64,000 nt of DNA, taken from Beijerinckiaceae bacterium. GTDB taxonomy: Bacteria; Pseudomonadota; Alphaproteobacteria; Rhizobiales; Beijerinckiaceae. The position numbers and the translations under genes are program-made. The stretch's first letter is position 1. Every line of letters begins with the position of its first letter. This document shows, one piece after another, positions 18,174 through 26,584 of the stretch. The stretch is from NCBI GenBank assembly GCA_004298435.1, contig SCSF01000133.1:29291-93290 (forward strand), read 5' to 3'. The notes beneath the pieces are model-generated. The model worked only from the letters and a program-made list of their open reading frames with translations, did not search any database and was not told the origin of the DNA.

Positions 18174-18234
18174 CCCTAGGCGCGTAGCCTGATCGATCGG
18201 GGGAGTCCAGCCGATTGAGTGCGTGCCCGGCGGT

Positions 18235-18400
18235 CCCCTCTCCCCATAAGCGAAGCGATGGGGAGAGGGTTAGGGTGAGGGGCCGGGTGATTGGCTCCGA
18301 CGATCAATCAACGCGCACCATTTAGAGCCAACTGCCGCAGATTATTCCGACTCACTCAGCCCCTCACCTTACCTCTCCCCGCTCGCGGGGAGAGGAGCGG
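18235..18400. repeat. paired inverted REP elements
   Basis: CCCCTCTCCCCATAAGCGAAGCGATGGGGAGAGGGTTAGGGTGAGGGGC on the left and GCCCCTCACCTTACCTCTCCCCGCTCGCGGGGAGAGGAGCGG on the right form two hairpins in inverted orientation around about 75 bp of unique sequence, a BIME/REPIN-like arrangement. It fills the gap between the 3' end of ygfZ and the 5' end of tag. Confidence 0.85.
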
Positions 18401-18428
18401 CAAGTGCTCGCGTAAAATGACGGAATGC

Positions 18429-19298
18429 CTACAGCAGCCTCTCCACGCCGGCCGCTGCCGCGACGAACTCCGGTGGAACATCGACATTGAGCGTAGCCTC
18501 GCCAGCCCTGAGCGGAACGCCGGCGGCTTGGGCCGCTTCGAGCCGATCGAGCCGCAGCGTCACGAGTCCTTCGGACCCGGAGATCGAGCCAATCGAACCA
18601 ATCGCGATTTCGCCGTAAAGGATTTCGCTGCCAGGCGCTGGCGGCGGCCCGTCGAAATGCACTTTTACGATTCGCTTGCGGGCCGTTTTGCGAAAATGCA
18701 CCCGCGAGACGACTTCCTGGCCGACATAGCAGCCCTTTTTGAAGTCAACTCCGTGCAAGGCATCAAAATTTGCTTCGTGAACGAACGTATCGCCATAGAT
18801 AAAATCAACGCCGCCCTTTGGGACGGTCGCGGCGATACGGTGATTCTCGTAAGCCTGCTCATTCGCAGGAGCGAGCTTCGCCAGAACAGCATGCGGTGCG
18901 ATGAGCCGAGAACCCAGCGCGTCGGCGCGTGGATCCTTGAACGTTATGCCTTCAGCCGCCTGCGGCGCTTCCTGCCCCCAGAAGGCGGCGACGCCGAGAC
19001 TTTCCGAGACATCCTCGACGGTGATTTTGGCGCGCATTTTGTGGAAGTTGATGCGCTTGGCGAGATCGGCCGCCTGCGCCTTCACACAATCGAAGTAATA
19101 GCCTGAGCCTTCCGGCAGCGACACGATAAGAAAATCAAACAGCAATTTGCCCTGCGGCGACAACAACCCGGCATAGCGGGCCTCGCCCGGTTTCATATCG
19201 AGCATGTTGTTGGTGACGAGCTTCTGGAGAAAAGCCTCTGCTTCGCCCGTCACTTTGATGACGCCGCGATCGGTGAGAAGACTGGCACCCTTGTCCAT
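18429..19298 (-). CDS. ygfZ: YgfZ/GcvT-type folate-binding protein
   Basis: 289 residues from ATG 19298 (MDKGASLLTDRGVIKVTGEA). The signature 'KKGCYVGQEVVSRVHF' with its conserved Cys identifies YgfZ (COG0354), a tetrahydrofolate-binding factor needed for assembly or repair of certain Fe-S enzymes. N-terminal 'LQKLVTNNML' and 'LLSPQGKLLFDFLI' match GcvT-like domains. It is divergent from dihydroorotase. Confidence 0.93.
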   Translation of the reverse strand: MDKGASLLTDRGVIKVTGEAEAFLQKLVTNNMLDMKPGEARYAGLLSPQGKLLFDFLIVSLPEGSGYYFDCVKAQAADLAKRINFHKMRAKITVEDVSESLGVAAFWGQEAPQAAEGITFKDPRADALGSRLIAPHAVLAKLAPANEQAYENHRIAATVPKGGVDFIYGDTFVHEANFDALHGVDFKKGCYVGQEVVSRVHFRKTARKRIVKVHFDGPPPAPGSEILYGEIAIGSIGSISGSEGLVTLRLDRLEAAQAAGVPLRAGEATLNVDVPPEFVAAAAGVERLL

Positions 19299-19524
19299 TG
19301 CGCATCCTGACAGTTGATTTCTGAGGCAGGGCACGCCGCCCCTGACGCTGATGCCTATCTAAGCCGTTCCCGCAGGCAAACAAGCCAGACGAAATGGCAC
19401 GCTGAAGACCTGCCAACGGGCAGACAAGACGTGCTAAAGACAGGGCTGAAGCGCTGTGGCATTCCCGAGTGCCGCGATTTGCATGTTGGAGCGGTCCGCC
19501 GGCTGGCGGCAAAGCGGGGGAATT

Positions 19525-20850
19525 ATGCCGCAAACATTTGATCTCATTATAAAAAATTCGACCGTCGTCAATCAGGATGGGATCGGCCGGCGGGACATCG
19601 CCGTCACAGCCGGAAAGATCGCAGCGATCGGTGATCTCGGCTCCGCCTCGGCAGGAGAGGTGCTGGATGCGACCGGCCTGCATGTTCTGCCCGGCGTGAT
19701 CGACAGCCAGGTTCATTTCCGCGAGCCCGGTTTTCCGCACAAGGAGGACCTCGAGTCAGGCTCCCGCGCCGCTGTGATGGGCGGTGTCACGGCTGTCTTC
19801 GAGATGCCGAACACAAATCCGTTGACGACGGGCGCGTCCGAGCTTGCCGACAAGGTCGCTCGCGGCCTGCATCGCATGCATTGCGACTTCGCTTTCTGGG
19901 TCGGTGGCACGCATGAGAACGCCAATGATGTTCCCGAGCTTGAGCGCCTGCCGGGTGCGGCGGGCATCAAGGTCTTCATGGGCTCTTCGACCGGCACGCT
20001 GCTTGTCGAGGACGATCCCGGCATTGCCGCCATTCTGGCCAAGACGCGCCGCCGCGCCGCGTTTCATTCGGAAGACGAATATCGGCTGAACGAGCGTAAG
20101 GCGGTACGCGTCGAAGGCGATCCGTCCTCGCATCCGATATGGCGCGACGAGGCGAGCGCGCTCATTTCAACGCAAAGGCTGTTGCGCATCGCACGCGAGA
20201 AGCACGCTGCGGTCCATGTGCTGCATGTTTCGACGGCGGAGGAGATCGAACTCCTTGCTGCGAACAAGGATCTCGCCAGCGTCGAGGCCACGCCGCAACA
20301 TCTGACATTCAGCGCCGACGATTATGCGCGGCTCGGCACCCGATTGCAGATGAATCCGCCAGTGCGCGCGGCGCGCCACCGCGAGCGCATCTGGCAGGCG
20401 CTCAATGAAGGCATCGTCGATGTGCTCGGTTCCGATCATGCGCCGCATACGCTGGAAGAAAAGGCGAAGCCTTATCCGCAAAGCCCGTCCGGCATGCCCG
20501 GCGTGCAGACGCTGCTTCCCATCATGCTCGATTATGTGAATGCAGGCCGTCTCTCGCTGCTGCGGCTTGTCGATCTGACGAGCGCCGGCCCGTTGAGGCT
20601 CTTCGGCATTGCCGGAAAGGGACGGATCGCTGTCGGTTATGACGCCGATCTCACCATCGTCGATCTGAAGAAAGTCGTGACGATGAGTGATGCGGACATG
20701 GCCTCGCGCGTCCGCTGGACGCCTTATGACGGCATGAAGATCACCGGCTGGCCGGTCGGCACCATCATCCGCGGCCAACGCGTCATGTGGGAGAACGAGC
20801 TGGTCGCCCCATCGCTTGGCGAGCCGGTGCGCTTCGTCCAGGGTTTGTGA
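19525..20850 (+). CDS. pyrC: dihydroorotase, class I
   Basis: Third step of pyrimidine synthesis, or a close dihydroorotase/allantoinase-type amidohydrolase. 441 residues from ATG 19525 (MPQTFDLIIKNSTVVNQDGI). The metal motif is 'GVIDSQVHFREPGFPHKEDL'; 'GIKVFMGSSTG', 'HVLHVST' and 'VLGSDHAPHTLEEKAKPYPQ' follow the class I layout with the catalytic Asp. In this order it commonly neighbours ygfZ. Other PyrC homologues may exist elsewhere, so a strictly pyrimidine role is likely rather than certain. Confidence 0.9.
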   Translation: MPQTFDLIIKNSTVVNQDGIGRRDIAVTAGKIAAIGDLGSASAGEVLDATGLHVLPGVIDSQVHFREPGFPHKEDLESGSRAAVMGGVTAVFEMPNTNPLTTGASELADKVARGLHRMHCDFAFWVGGTHENANDVPELERLPGAAGIKVFMGSSTGTLLVEDDPGIAAILAKTRRRAAFHSEDEYRLNERKAVRVEGDPSSHPIWRDEASALISTQRLLRIAREKHAAVHVLHVSTAEEIELLAANKDLASVEATPQHLTFSADDYARLGTRLQMNPPVRAARHRERIWQALNEGIVDVLGSDHAPHTLEEKAKPYPQSPSGMPGVQTLLPIMLDYVNAGRLSLLRLVDLTSAGPLRLFGIAGKGRIAVGYDADLTIVDLKKVVTMSDADMASRVRWTPYDGMKITGWPVGTIIRGQRVMWENELVAPSLGEPVRFVQGL

Positions 20851-20983
20851 GTCAGCTCTATTTACATTCATTTGATTTCGACAAGTGCCAAGGTGCGCCA
20901 AGGCGGAGTCCCTGGACCCGCAGCAGCCAGATTGCAGTGGGATTATCCGAGAGTATTCAGAGATACTAACCAAGCGTGCCGCT

Positions 20984-21436
20984 ATGACATGTCTGAACCA
21001 ACGGCGAAGTAAGGAAGCCATAGGTGCTTTTGTCGATATAGTGAGCTTTGCCAATTCCGCTGGCGAGGATGATACGAAATTTAGGCTAAAGGTATTTTAT
21101 GTGCATTCTTTATTCGCAGATTTGTGGCTCTTGATGGGGACTTATCTCATAGGCGTTTGGGCCGCCGCAAGAGTACTGTTATTTTTATTGATTATATTAT
21201 CAGTTGCCGGGCTGATTGGTGGGCGTTCTAAAAGCTCACTCTTGATTCAAGCGGTGCCGATTTATGGTATAATCGTTTGTGAATCCTTAGTTTTTATTAT
21301 GTTTATCAGCAGTACTTACTTGGCGCTCCGAGAGGTTGGTATGGGAATTTTTCTGTTTCTGTCGGGTTTATTGATTTCCGGGGCAGTTTGGCGTATCGCC
21401 GCAAGTGTAAATCTAGTCAAACAATCGTCAATGTAG
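20984..21436 (+). CDS. hypothetical AT-rich membrane protein
   Basis: Unrecognised. From ATG 20984 about 150 residues, with a short charged N-terminus and three or four hydrophobic segments: 'LWLLMGTYLIGVWAAARVLL', 'FLLIILSVAGLIGG', 'IYGIIVCESLVFIMFISSTY' and 'MGIFLFLSGLLISGAVW'. Base composition is visibly richer in A+T than its neighbours, with codons such as ATA, TTA and ATT that are rare elsewhere in the window, which suggests recent acquisition or weak selection. The track's GTG at 20885 would add 33 residues in a region of ordinary composition. Confidence 0.5.
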   Translation: MTCLNQRRSKEAIGAFVDIVSFANSAGEDDTKFRLKVFYVHSLFADLWLLMGTYLIGVWAAARVLLFLLIILSVAGLIGGRSKSSLLIQAVPIYGIIVCESLVFIMFISSTYLALREVGMGIFLFLSGLLISGAVWRIAASVNLVKQSSM

Positions 21437-21460
21437 AGCGATTTAAAATTGCTGTCGGTC

Positions 21461-21510
21461 TAACGCGTTTTCTTCAGGCGAACGGCAAACCACTTCGCCT
21501 GAAAACGCTG
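21461..21510 (-). repeat. dispersed GCGTTTTC-type repeat
   Basis: Reverse-oriented module A: AACGCGTTTTC-TTCAGGCGAACGG-CAAACCACTTCGCCTGAAAACGC. It ends directly at the stop codon of the TIGR02301 gene, in the gap with the membrane orphan. Confidence 0.75.
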
Positions 21511-21996
21511 TCAGCTCGGCCCGTAGCGATGTGCGACATCATGCGCGATCTGGCGCGATTCGGTCAGGAAGCGGCCGATGATCGCCCGCGCGTTTGCCGT
21601 GCAGAGACGATAGGTGAGCGCATAGCCCTGAAAGCCCCGGTTGAAGGCGCCTGCAAGACGCTCTTTCCGTAAAGGCGTCTTGGCTTCCGCAGCGAGAAGC
21701 GCCGCCATTTTCGCGCGCCAGACATCGCCCTGATGATGGTCGCAGAGGTCTTGTAGATAGGCGAGCGCGCCGAGCATTTCCGAAAGCCGCAGCAACTGCG
21801 GCTCATAGGGCGGCGCTGCGGTATCGGGCGGCGGTTCGGCGGGCTTCGCGTCAGTTGCCGGCGGCTTGTCGGCTTTCGCAGCCGTCGCCGGGTGGTGCGC
21901 TGTTGCGGTTGCGGCAAAGACTGGCGCCGAACTCATGCAGGCAATCATAGCCGCGGCAAGCATCCGTATGAAGCGACGCGAGCCGGTGCTGTTCAT
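21511..21996 (-). CDS. TIGR02301-type secreted protein
   Basis: 161 residues from ATG 21996. Signal peptide 'MLAAAMIACMSSAPVFA', then an Ala/Pro/Lys-rich linker and a conserved C-terminal domain: 'QLLRLSEMLGALAYLQDLCD', 'WRAKMAALLAAEAKTPLRKE' and 'RLAGAFNRGFQGYALTYRLC'. This matches the Rhizobiales-restricted TIGR02301 family of unknown function with two conserved Cys. Its ATG overlaps the NUDIX stop as ATGA. Confidence 0.85.
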   Translation of the reverse strand: MNSTGSRRFIRMLAAAMIACMSSAPVFAATATAHHPATAAKADKPPATDAKPAEPPPDTAAPPYEPQLLRLSEMLGALAYLQDLCDHHQGDVWRAKMAALLAAEAKTPLRKERLAGAFNRGFQGYALTYRLCTANARAIIGRFLTESRQIAHDVAHRYGPS

Positions 21997-22451
21997 GCGA
22001 GGCTTTCCCGCGCGAATATTCTGCTGGCCGCCTCGACGACGGGGATGAGGCCCGGCGTTGTCGGCAGATGTTTGAGATCCTGCGGCGCGACCCACCTGAC
22101 CTCGCCGGCCTCCGGGCCTGGGCGAGGTTCGCCCGACAGCCATTCGCCGACGAAGGATGCGATCACGAAATGGCGTGAATATTTTGAATATTGCAACGCG
22201 CTGTCCCAGCTCACCGTCTCGACATGCTGATTGAAGGCGATGACGCGGGCGGTGACGCCGACTTCTTCATAGAGTTCGCGCAACGCCGCTTCCTCCAGCG
22301 TTTCGCCGGCTTCGAGATGACCGCCGGGAAGCGAATATATGCCGACAAAGGGCGGCTTCATGCGGGTTGCGACAAGCACGAGCCCTTTGCGGAAAACCGC
22401 GAGGCTGACGCCTATGGCTGGGCGGGAGGCAGGAGAGGGTTCAAGCATCAT
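21993..22451 (-). CDS. NUDIX hydrolase
   Basis: About 152 residues from the ATG pair at 22451/22448. The Nudix box is complete: 'GGHLEAGETLEEAALRELYE' continuing 'EVGV'. The leading 'RPAIGVSLAVFRKGLVLVAT' resembles ADP-ribose/NADH-type hydrolases; the substrate is not defined by sequence. The track extends to 22841 antisense through pdxH, which I reject. It is co-directional with pdxH (38 bp gap) and coupled to the TIGR02301 gene. Confidence 0.9.
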   Translation of the reverse strand: MMLEPSPASRPAIGVSLAVFRKGLVLVATRMKPPFVGIYSLPGGHLEAGETLEEAALRELYEEVGVTARVIAFNQHVETVSWDSALQYSKYSRHFVIASFVGEWLSGEPRPGPEAGEVRWVAPQDLKHLPTTPGLIPVVEAASRIFARESLA

Positions 22452-22489
22452 GGCAGGATGCGATCGTAACGCAGAAAAGGTGAGCGCGC

Positions 22490-23107
22490 TTATGGAAACA
22501 GGCGCTCTTTGTGCCAGGCTTCGCCCGGCGAGGCGCGATGAAACCTGATCCGGTCGTGCAGGCGGAACGGCCCGTCGGACCAGAATTCGATCACCAGCGG
22601 GCGGATTCGATAGCCGATCCAATAGGACGGCCGGGGGACATCCGACAAGGCGTATTTCGCCGCATATTTGGCGACCGCCTTTTCCAGAGCAAAGCGGCTT
22701 TCGAGAGGGCGCGACTGGCGGCTGGCCCATGCGCCGATGCGGCTCTGCAAGGGGCGGCTGTGGAAATAGGCGTCCGCTGTTGCCGCATCCACCTCCTCGA
22801 CAGGACCGCGGATGCGGACCTGACGCCGCAGGGATTTCCAATGAAAAACCGCTGCGGCGCGCATATTCGCTGCGAGTTCTATGCCCTTGTCGCTTTCGTT
22901 GTTGCTATAGAAGACAAACCCATCGACATCCGCGTCTTTCAATAGGACCATGCGGACGTTTGGCAGGCCGTCGGCATCCACTGTCGCCAGCGCCATCGCG
23001 CTCGGGTCGTTTACCTCGCTTTTCTCAGCTTCGGCATACCAGGTGGAAAAAAGCGCGAAAGGCTCGTCAGCCTGGGTAAAGTCACGCGCGGTTAATTCAT
23101 TCAATTT
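22490..23107 (-). CDS. pdxH: pyridoxamine 5'-phosphate oxidase
   Basis: FMN enzyme making pyridoxal 5'-phosphate from PNP/PMP. '[20 protein letters not shown]' followed by '[16 protein letters not shown]' is the FMN region, and the C-terminus '[15 protein letters not shown]' is conserved. I set the start at TTG 23107 ([19 protein letters not shown]), where family similarity begins; no ATG sits nearby, and the track start at 23182 would add 25 unrelated residues. Divergent from the RT0821 lipoprotein gene. Confidence 0.93.
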   Translation of the reverse strand, partial: KLNELTARDFTQADEPFALFSTWYAEAEKSEVNDPSAMALATVDADGLPNVRMVLLKDADVDGFVFYSNNESDKGIELAANMRAAAVFHWKSLRRQVRIRGPVEEVDAATADAYFHSRPLQSRIGAWASRQSRPLESRFALEKAVAKYAAKYALSDVPRPSYWIGYRIRPLVIEFWSDGPFRLHDRIRFHRASPGEAWHKERLFP

Positions 23108-23143
23108 AATATACCCCGATGGCGATAGGATGGAGGTGCCCGG

Positions 23144-23641
23144 TTGCCAGACGCGAAAGACAAGGTGAGCTCCGCAGTTCACTCCTATATAGGGATTGGC
23201 GGCTTGTGGCGAAATCCGTCATGTGGGGGGCTCAAGCGCGCGCCGCTGCTCCTCTGCCTCGCGCTGCTTGGCGGCTGCTCGGTATCCATGCCTATGGCGT
23301 CGCTCATGCCGGCCCATCACGATGATGAAACCGGCTCCATCCCGAATTTCCAACTGGCTGGCTGGCTCGATGATGCGGACTGGCAGCGCGCCAAGCCCGC
23401 TTTCGACAAGGCGCTTGCGGAAACGAACGTTTCGGCGGTGAGTTGGGCCAACCCCGACTCCGGCGCAAAAGGAAACTTCAAGGCTGTCGGCCAGGCTTTC
23501 GCGGGGACCGCCGGCATGTGCCGGGGCTTCCATGCCACCCTTGTCGAGCCTGCGGCCAACAAGGCGCTTGAAGGGACCGCCTGCTCCGACAAGACTGGCA
23601 ACTGGCAGGTCACGGACGTCAAGCCGGTCAGGCAGGGCTGA
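23144..23641 (+). CDS. RT0821/Lpp0805-type surface lipoprotein
   Basis: 165 residues. A lipobox '[12 protein letters not shown]' predicts lipidation at Cys after signal cleavage. The C-terminal domain has '[20 protein letters not shown]', '[13 protein letters not shown]' and '[11 protein letters not shown]', matching the family named after Rickettsia RT0821 and related to 17-kDa surface antigens. Function unknown, probably envelope. The start could instead be GTG 23165. The 5' end overlaps the upstream region of pdxH on the other strand. Confidence 0.82.
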   Translation: MPDAKDKVSSAVHSYIGIGGLWRNPSCGGLKRAPLLLCLALLGGCSVSMPMASLMPAHHDDETGSIPNFQLAGWLDDADWQRAKPAFDKALAETNVSAVSWANPDSGAKGNFKAVGQAFAGTAGMCRGFHATLVEPAANKALEGTACSDKTGNWQVTDVKPVRQG

Positions 23642-23694
23642 AATTCCTGCGGGAGCTTCGCCGTTGACTCCGCTTGGCCGGATCATTAGCACTG

Positions 23695-23865
23695 GGTGGG
23701 ACGGTTCCCTTCGGGGATCAATAGGGAACATGGTGAGGCTTCGGCCGATGCCATGGCTGCCCCCGCAACTGTAAGCGGCGAGCCGCGCGCCATTAACGCC
23801 ACTGGGCAACCGGGAAGGCGGCGCAAGGCAGAGACCCGTGAGCCAGGAGACCTGCCGTCAGCCGT
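23695..23865 (+). promoter_or_regulatory. cobalamin riboswitch
   Basis: Diagnostic adenosylcobalamin-riboswitch blocks occur in order: 'GGTTCCCTTCGGGGATCAAT' with 'AGGGAACATGGTGAGGC' (P2/P3), 'CCATGGCTGCCCCCGCAACT' then 'GTAA', 'GCCACTGGG...CGGGAAGGCG', and the B12 box 'AGCCAGGAGACCTGCC'. GACGG and CCGTC close P1. It leads the btuB-like operon. A further hairpin at 23912-23937 (GCTTAGGCT...AGTCTGAGC) lies between aptamer and start codon and may be part of the expression platform. By family logic B12 should switch the operon off. Confidence 0.97.
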
Positions 23866-23983
23866 GGTCACACGCGAACACATTGAGCGGGGTGCATCAA
23901 TGGGGACGGATGCTTAGGCTGAAAAATTAGTCTGAGCCTTCTGCTTTGGTTCGCAGTGACGTGTCACGTTGCTGCGAGGCCTT

Positions 23984-25954
23984 ATGGTTTCCCGTTCTTT
24001 TCGTCGTTTGCCGCGCCTCTCCGCGCGAGCCATTTGCTTGTCTTCCGCTTTTGTCCTGACCACTTCAGCGCGTTTGCATGCGCAGGAGGCTGCGCCGGAT
24101 GCGATCAATCTCGACCCTGTGGTGGTCAGCGCCACCCGGCTGCCGACGCCGGAAAGCGAGATCGCAAGCAGCATCACCGTCATCACCAGCACGGATATGG
24201 AGGCGAAGCAGGAGCGTACTTTGCCGGATGCTCTCGCGGATGTGCCAGGCCTCAATGTCGTCCAGGCCGGCGGTCCCGGCGGCCAGACCTACGTCTACAT
24301 GCGAGGCACGGATCCCAATGATACCAAGGTCTTGATCGACGGCATCGATGCCAGCGATCCGAGTTCGGCCGACGGCTCGTTCGATTTCTCCAGTATATTG
24401 ACCTCCGGCATCGAGAGGATCGAAGTGCTGCGCGGGCCGCAAAGCGGCCTTTATGGATCTGACGCCGTCGGTGGCGTCATCAATATCATCACCAAAAGCG
24501 GCTCCGGGCCGGCGCAATTCCACGGTTCGGCTGAAGGAGGCTCCTTCGGCACCTTCAACCAGACCGCCGGCGTCAGCGGCTCTGCCTCCTGGCTCAGCTA
24601 TGCGTTCGACATGGCGCATTTCCATTCGAGCGACACGCCGGTGACTCCTTTTGGGTTGGTGCCTCCGGGACGCCCTGTCAATAGCGATTCATATGACAAT
24701 CGGACATTCTCGCTGAAACTCGGCGCGAAAATCGCGGACAATTTCGATCTCGGCTTCGTCTCGCGCTACCTCGAATCGAATCTCGCTTCGACGAGCGACG
24801 ATTATCTCGGGCCGGAAGCGACCCCGAGCCACAGCGATAATCAGGAACTGTTCACGCGCGCGACCGCACACACGGTGCTTTTCAATGGCCGTTTCGATCA
24901 GACGCTGGGGCTTGGTTATACGAAGTACAATCGTTCGTTTCTTGATCCGAACGCGGCGCCGGCCATTCCTGACTTTTATAACGGCGAAAGGGTCAAACTC
25001 GACTGGCAGGGCAACATCAAGCTTCTGCCCGGCGAAATCCTGACGATCGGCGCAGAGCATCAACGCGACCAGATCGACAACAGCTCACCAATCCTCGCCG
25101 GCGTGACCAACGAGGCGGGTTTCGCCCAGCTTCAATCCAGTTTTGGCAAAAGGGTCTTCAATACCGTCAGCGTGCGCTATGACGACAACAGCCAGTTCGG
25201 CAGCGCCGTGACCTATCGCGTGGCTCCGGCTCTTCTCATTCCGGAGACGGGAACGAAGCTCAAGGCCAGTCTCGGCACAGGGTTCAAGGCGCCCAGCCTC
25301 GATGAGCTTTACAACAGTTATCCGCAGTACGGCTTCTTCGCCAATCCTGCGCTCCAGCCGGAGAAAAGCCTTGGCTACGATGCCGGATTCGAACAGGGCC
25401 TTTTCAAAGAGAAGCTGCGTTTTGGCGTCACCTATTTTCACAATGATCTCAGAAATCTGATTGAGATCAACGATAGCTATACGTCTTATGTGAACGTGGG
25501 GCGGGCGACGACGCAAGGCATTGAGAGCTTTATCGCGCTCCACCCCTGGACGCGACTGACGCTGCGCGCAGATTATACCTACACCGCCGTATATAACGAT
25601 ATTACGCAGACCGAGCTTCTGCGCCGGCCGAGACACAAGGCGAGCATTTCCGGCACCTGGCGCGTAACCAACGCCGCTCAGTTCAGCGCGACAGTCATCT
25701 ATGTCGGTTCATGGCTCGACAGCAACCGCGACGGCAGCACAACCAATATTCCCGCGCCTGCCTATGTGCTCGTGAACCTTGCAGCCTCCTATGATTTGGG
25801 CCAGGGCGTTACCGCGTTCGCGCGCGTCAACAACGCGCTTAATGTGCATTATCAGGATCCGCTCGGTTTCCAGCGGCCGGGGCTTGGTGTGTTTGGCGGC
25901 TTGAGGGTCGCCTTCGGCGGCCCGAGTGCTGCGGCGAAAACACATGGAGAGTGA
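23984..25954 (+). CDS. btuB: TonB-dependent receptor, BtuB-like cobalamin transporter
   Basis: Outer-membrane receptor of 656 residues from ATG 23984 (GAGG six nt upstream). Signal peptide ends near 'LHAQEA'. A TonB-box-like stretch 'LDPVVVSATRLPTP' precedes a plug domain: 'LPDALADVPGLNVVQAGGPG', 'MRGTDPNDTKVLIDGI' and 'VLRGPQSGLYGSDAVGGVIN'. A beta-barrel follows and ends in 'GVFGGLRVAF', close to the aromatic end typical of barrels. The riboswitch upstream argues for cobalamin as ligand. No btuCDF or tonB gene is in the window. Confidence 0.92.
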   Translation: MVSRSFRRLPRLSARAICLSSAFVLTTSARLHAQEAAPDAINLDPVVVSATRLPTPESEIASSITVITSTDMEAKQERTLPDALADVPGLNVVQAGGPGGQTYVYMRGTDPNDTKVLIDGIDASDPSSADGSFDFSSILTSGIERIEVLRGPQSGLYGSDAVGGVINIITKSGSGPAQFHGSAEGGSFGTFNQTAGVSGSASWLSYAFDMAHFHSSDTPVTPFGLVPPGRPVNSDSYDNRTFSLKLGAKIADNFDLGFVSRYLESNLASTSDDYLGPEATPSHSDNQELFTRATAHTVLFNGRFDQTLGLGYTKYNRSFLDPNAAPAIPDFYNGERVKLDWQGNIKLLPGEILTIGAEHQRDQIDNSSPILAGVTNEAGFAQLQSSFGKRVFNTVSVRYDDNSQFGSAVTYRVAPALLIPETGTKLKASLGTGFKAPSLDELYNSYPQYGFFANPALQPEKSLGYDAGFEQGLFKEKLRFGVTYFHNDLRNLIEINDSYTSYVNVGRATTQGIESFIALHPWTRLTLRADYTYTAVYNDITQTELLRRPRHKASISGTWRVTNAAQFSATVIYVGSWLDSNRDGSTTNIPAPAYVLVNLAASYDLGQGVTAFARVNNALNVHYQDPLGFQRPGLGVFGGLRVAFGGPSAAAKTHGE

Positions 25955-25957
25955 CGC

Positions 25958-26551
25958 ATGAATGTCGAAACGCGCACAACGCATGCGTCGGAACGCATCA
26001 TCGACGCCGATGGCGCTCAGATCGACGTCTTTGAGCTTCCAACGGATTCCATGAGCCTCGAAAGCTTGCTCAGCGATCTCTTCGAAAACCATTGGCGGGA
26101 AATTGTTTTCGGTCCGATCATCCAGGGCGCGGTGTTTGAGTGGCGGGCTCAGCAGGCGCCTACGCGCATTGGAATGTTCGATGGCTATTTGACCGTCGCT
26201 TTCGGGGTTCCGCATTTTCATTTGTGCATCGGTGAGCACAAGGGCATGCCGAGCCATCCTGTCGCATCGGCCCTCGCGCATCACCGCCGCACCTCGCGCG
26301 CCGAGCTCTTTCGCCGCGTGTGCAAGGCGGGGACGCCAGTCTCTTGGGGGCTTCGTCTTTTTAACGGCAGGGGAGAGCAGCAGATCACCATTCTGCTGCC
26401 CAATCCGTTTTTGAATCCCGACACGGACAAAATTCTGAAAGCGCCGGATTGGTCCAGGCTGGAACTCTGGGACCAACTCCGGGCGCGCTGGTTCGGGCTC
26501 GATGCGCCGGATCCTTTTGACAGATCTGGCAAAGGGTTTCGCCACGAGTGA
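25958..26551 (+). CDS. conserved hypothetical protein in B12-regulated operon
   Basis: 197 residues, no signal peptide or membrane segment. Not assigned. Distinctive stretches are 'ESLLSDLFENHWREIVFGPI', 'TRIGMFDGYLTVAFGVPHFH' and 'LCIGEHKG', the last a His/Cys-containing motif that could bind metal or corrin. Two further His (AHHRR) follow. It starts 3 bp after btuB stops, so it is almost certainly cotranscribed and under the same riboswitch. Position suggests a role in cobalamin or cobalt handling; that is inference. Confidence 0.8.
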   Translation: MNVETRTTHASERIIDADGAQIDVFELPTDSMSLESLLSDLFENHWREIVFGPIIQGAVFEWRAQQAPTRIGMFDGYLTVAFGVPHFHLCIGEHKGMPSHPVASALAHHRRTSRAELFRRVCKAGTPVSWGLRLFNGRGEQQITILLPNPFLNPDTDKILKAPDWSRLELWDQLRARWFGLDAPDPFDRSGKGFRHE

Positions 26552-26584
26552 AACAAGGCTATCAATCTTGAGAAGGAGAAGACA

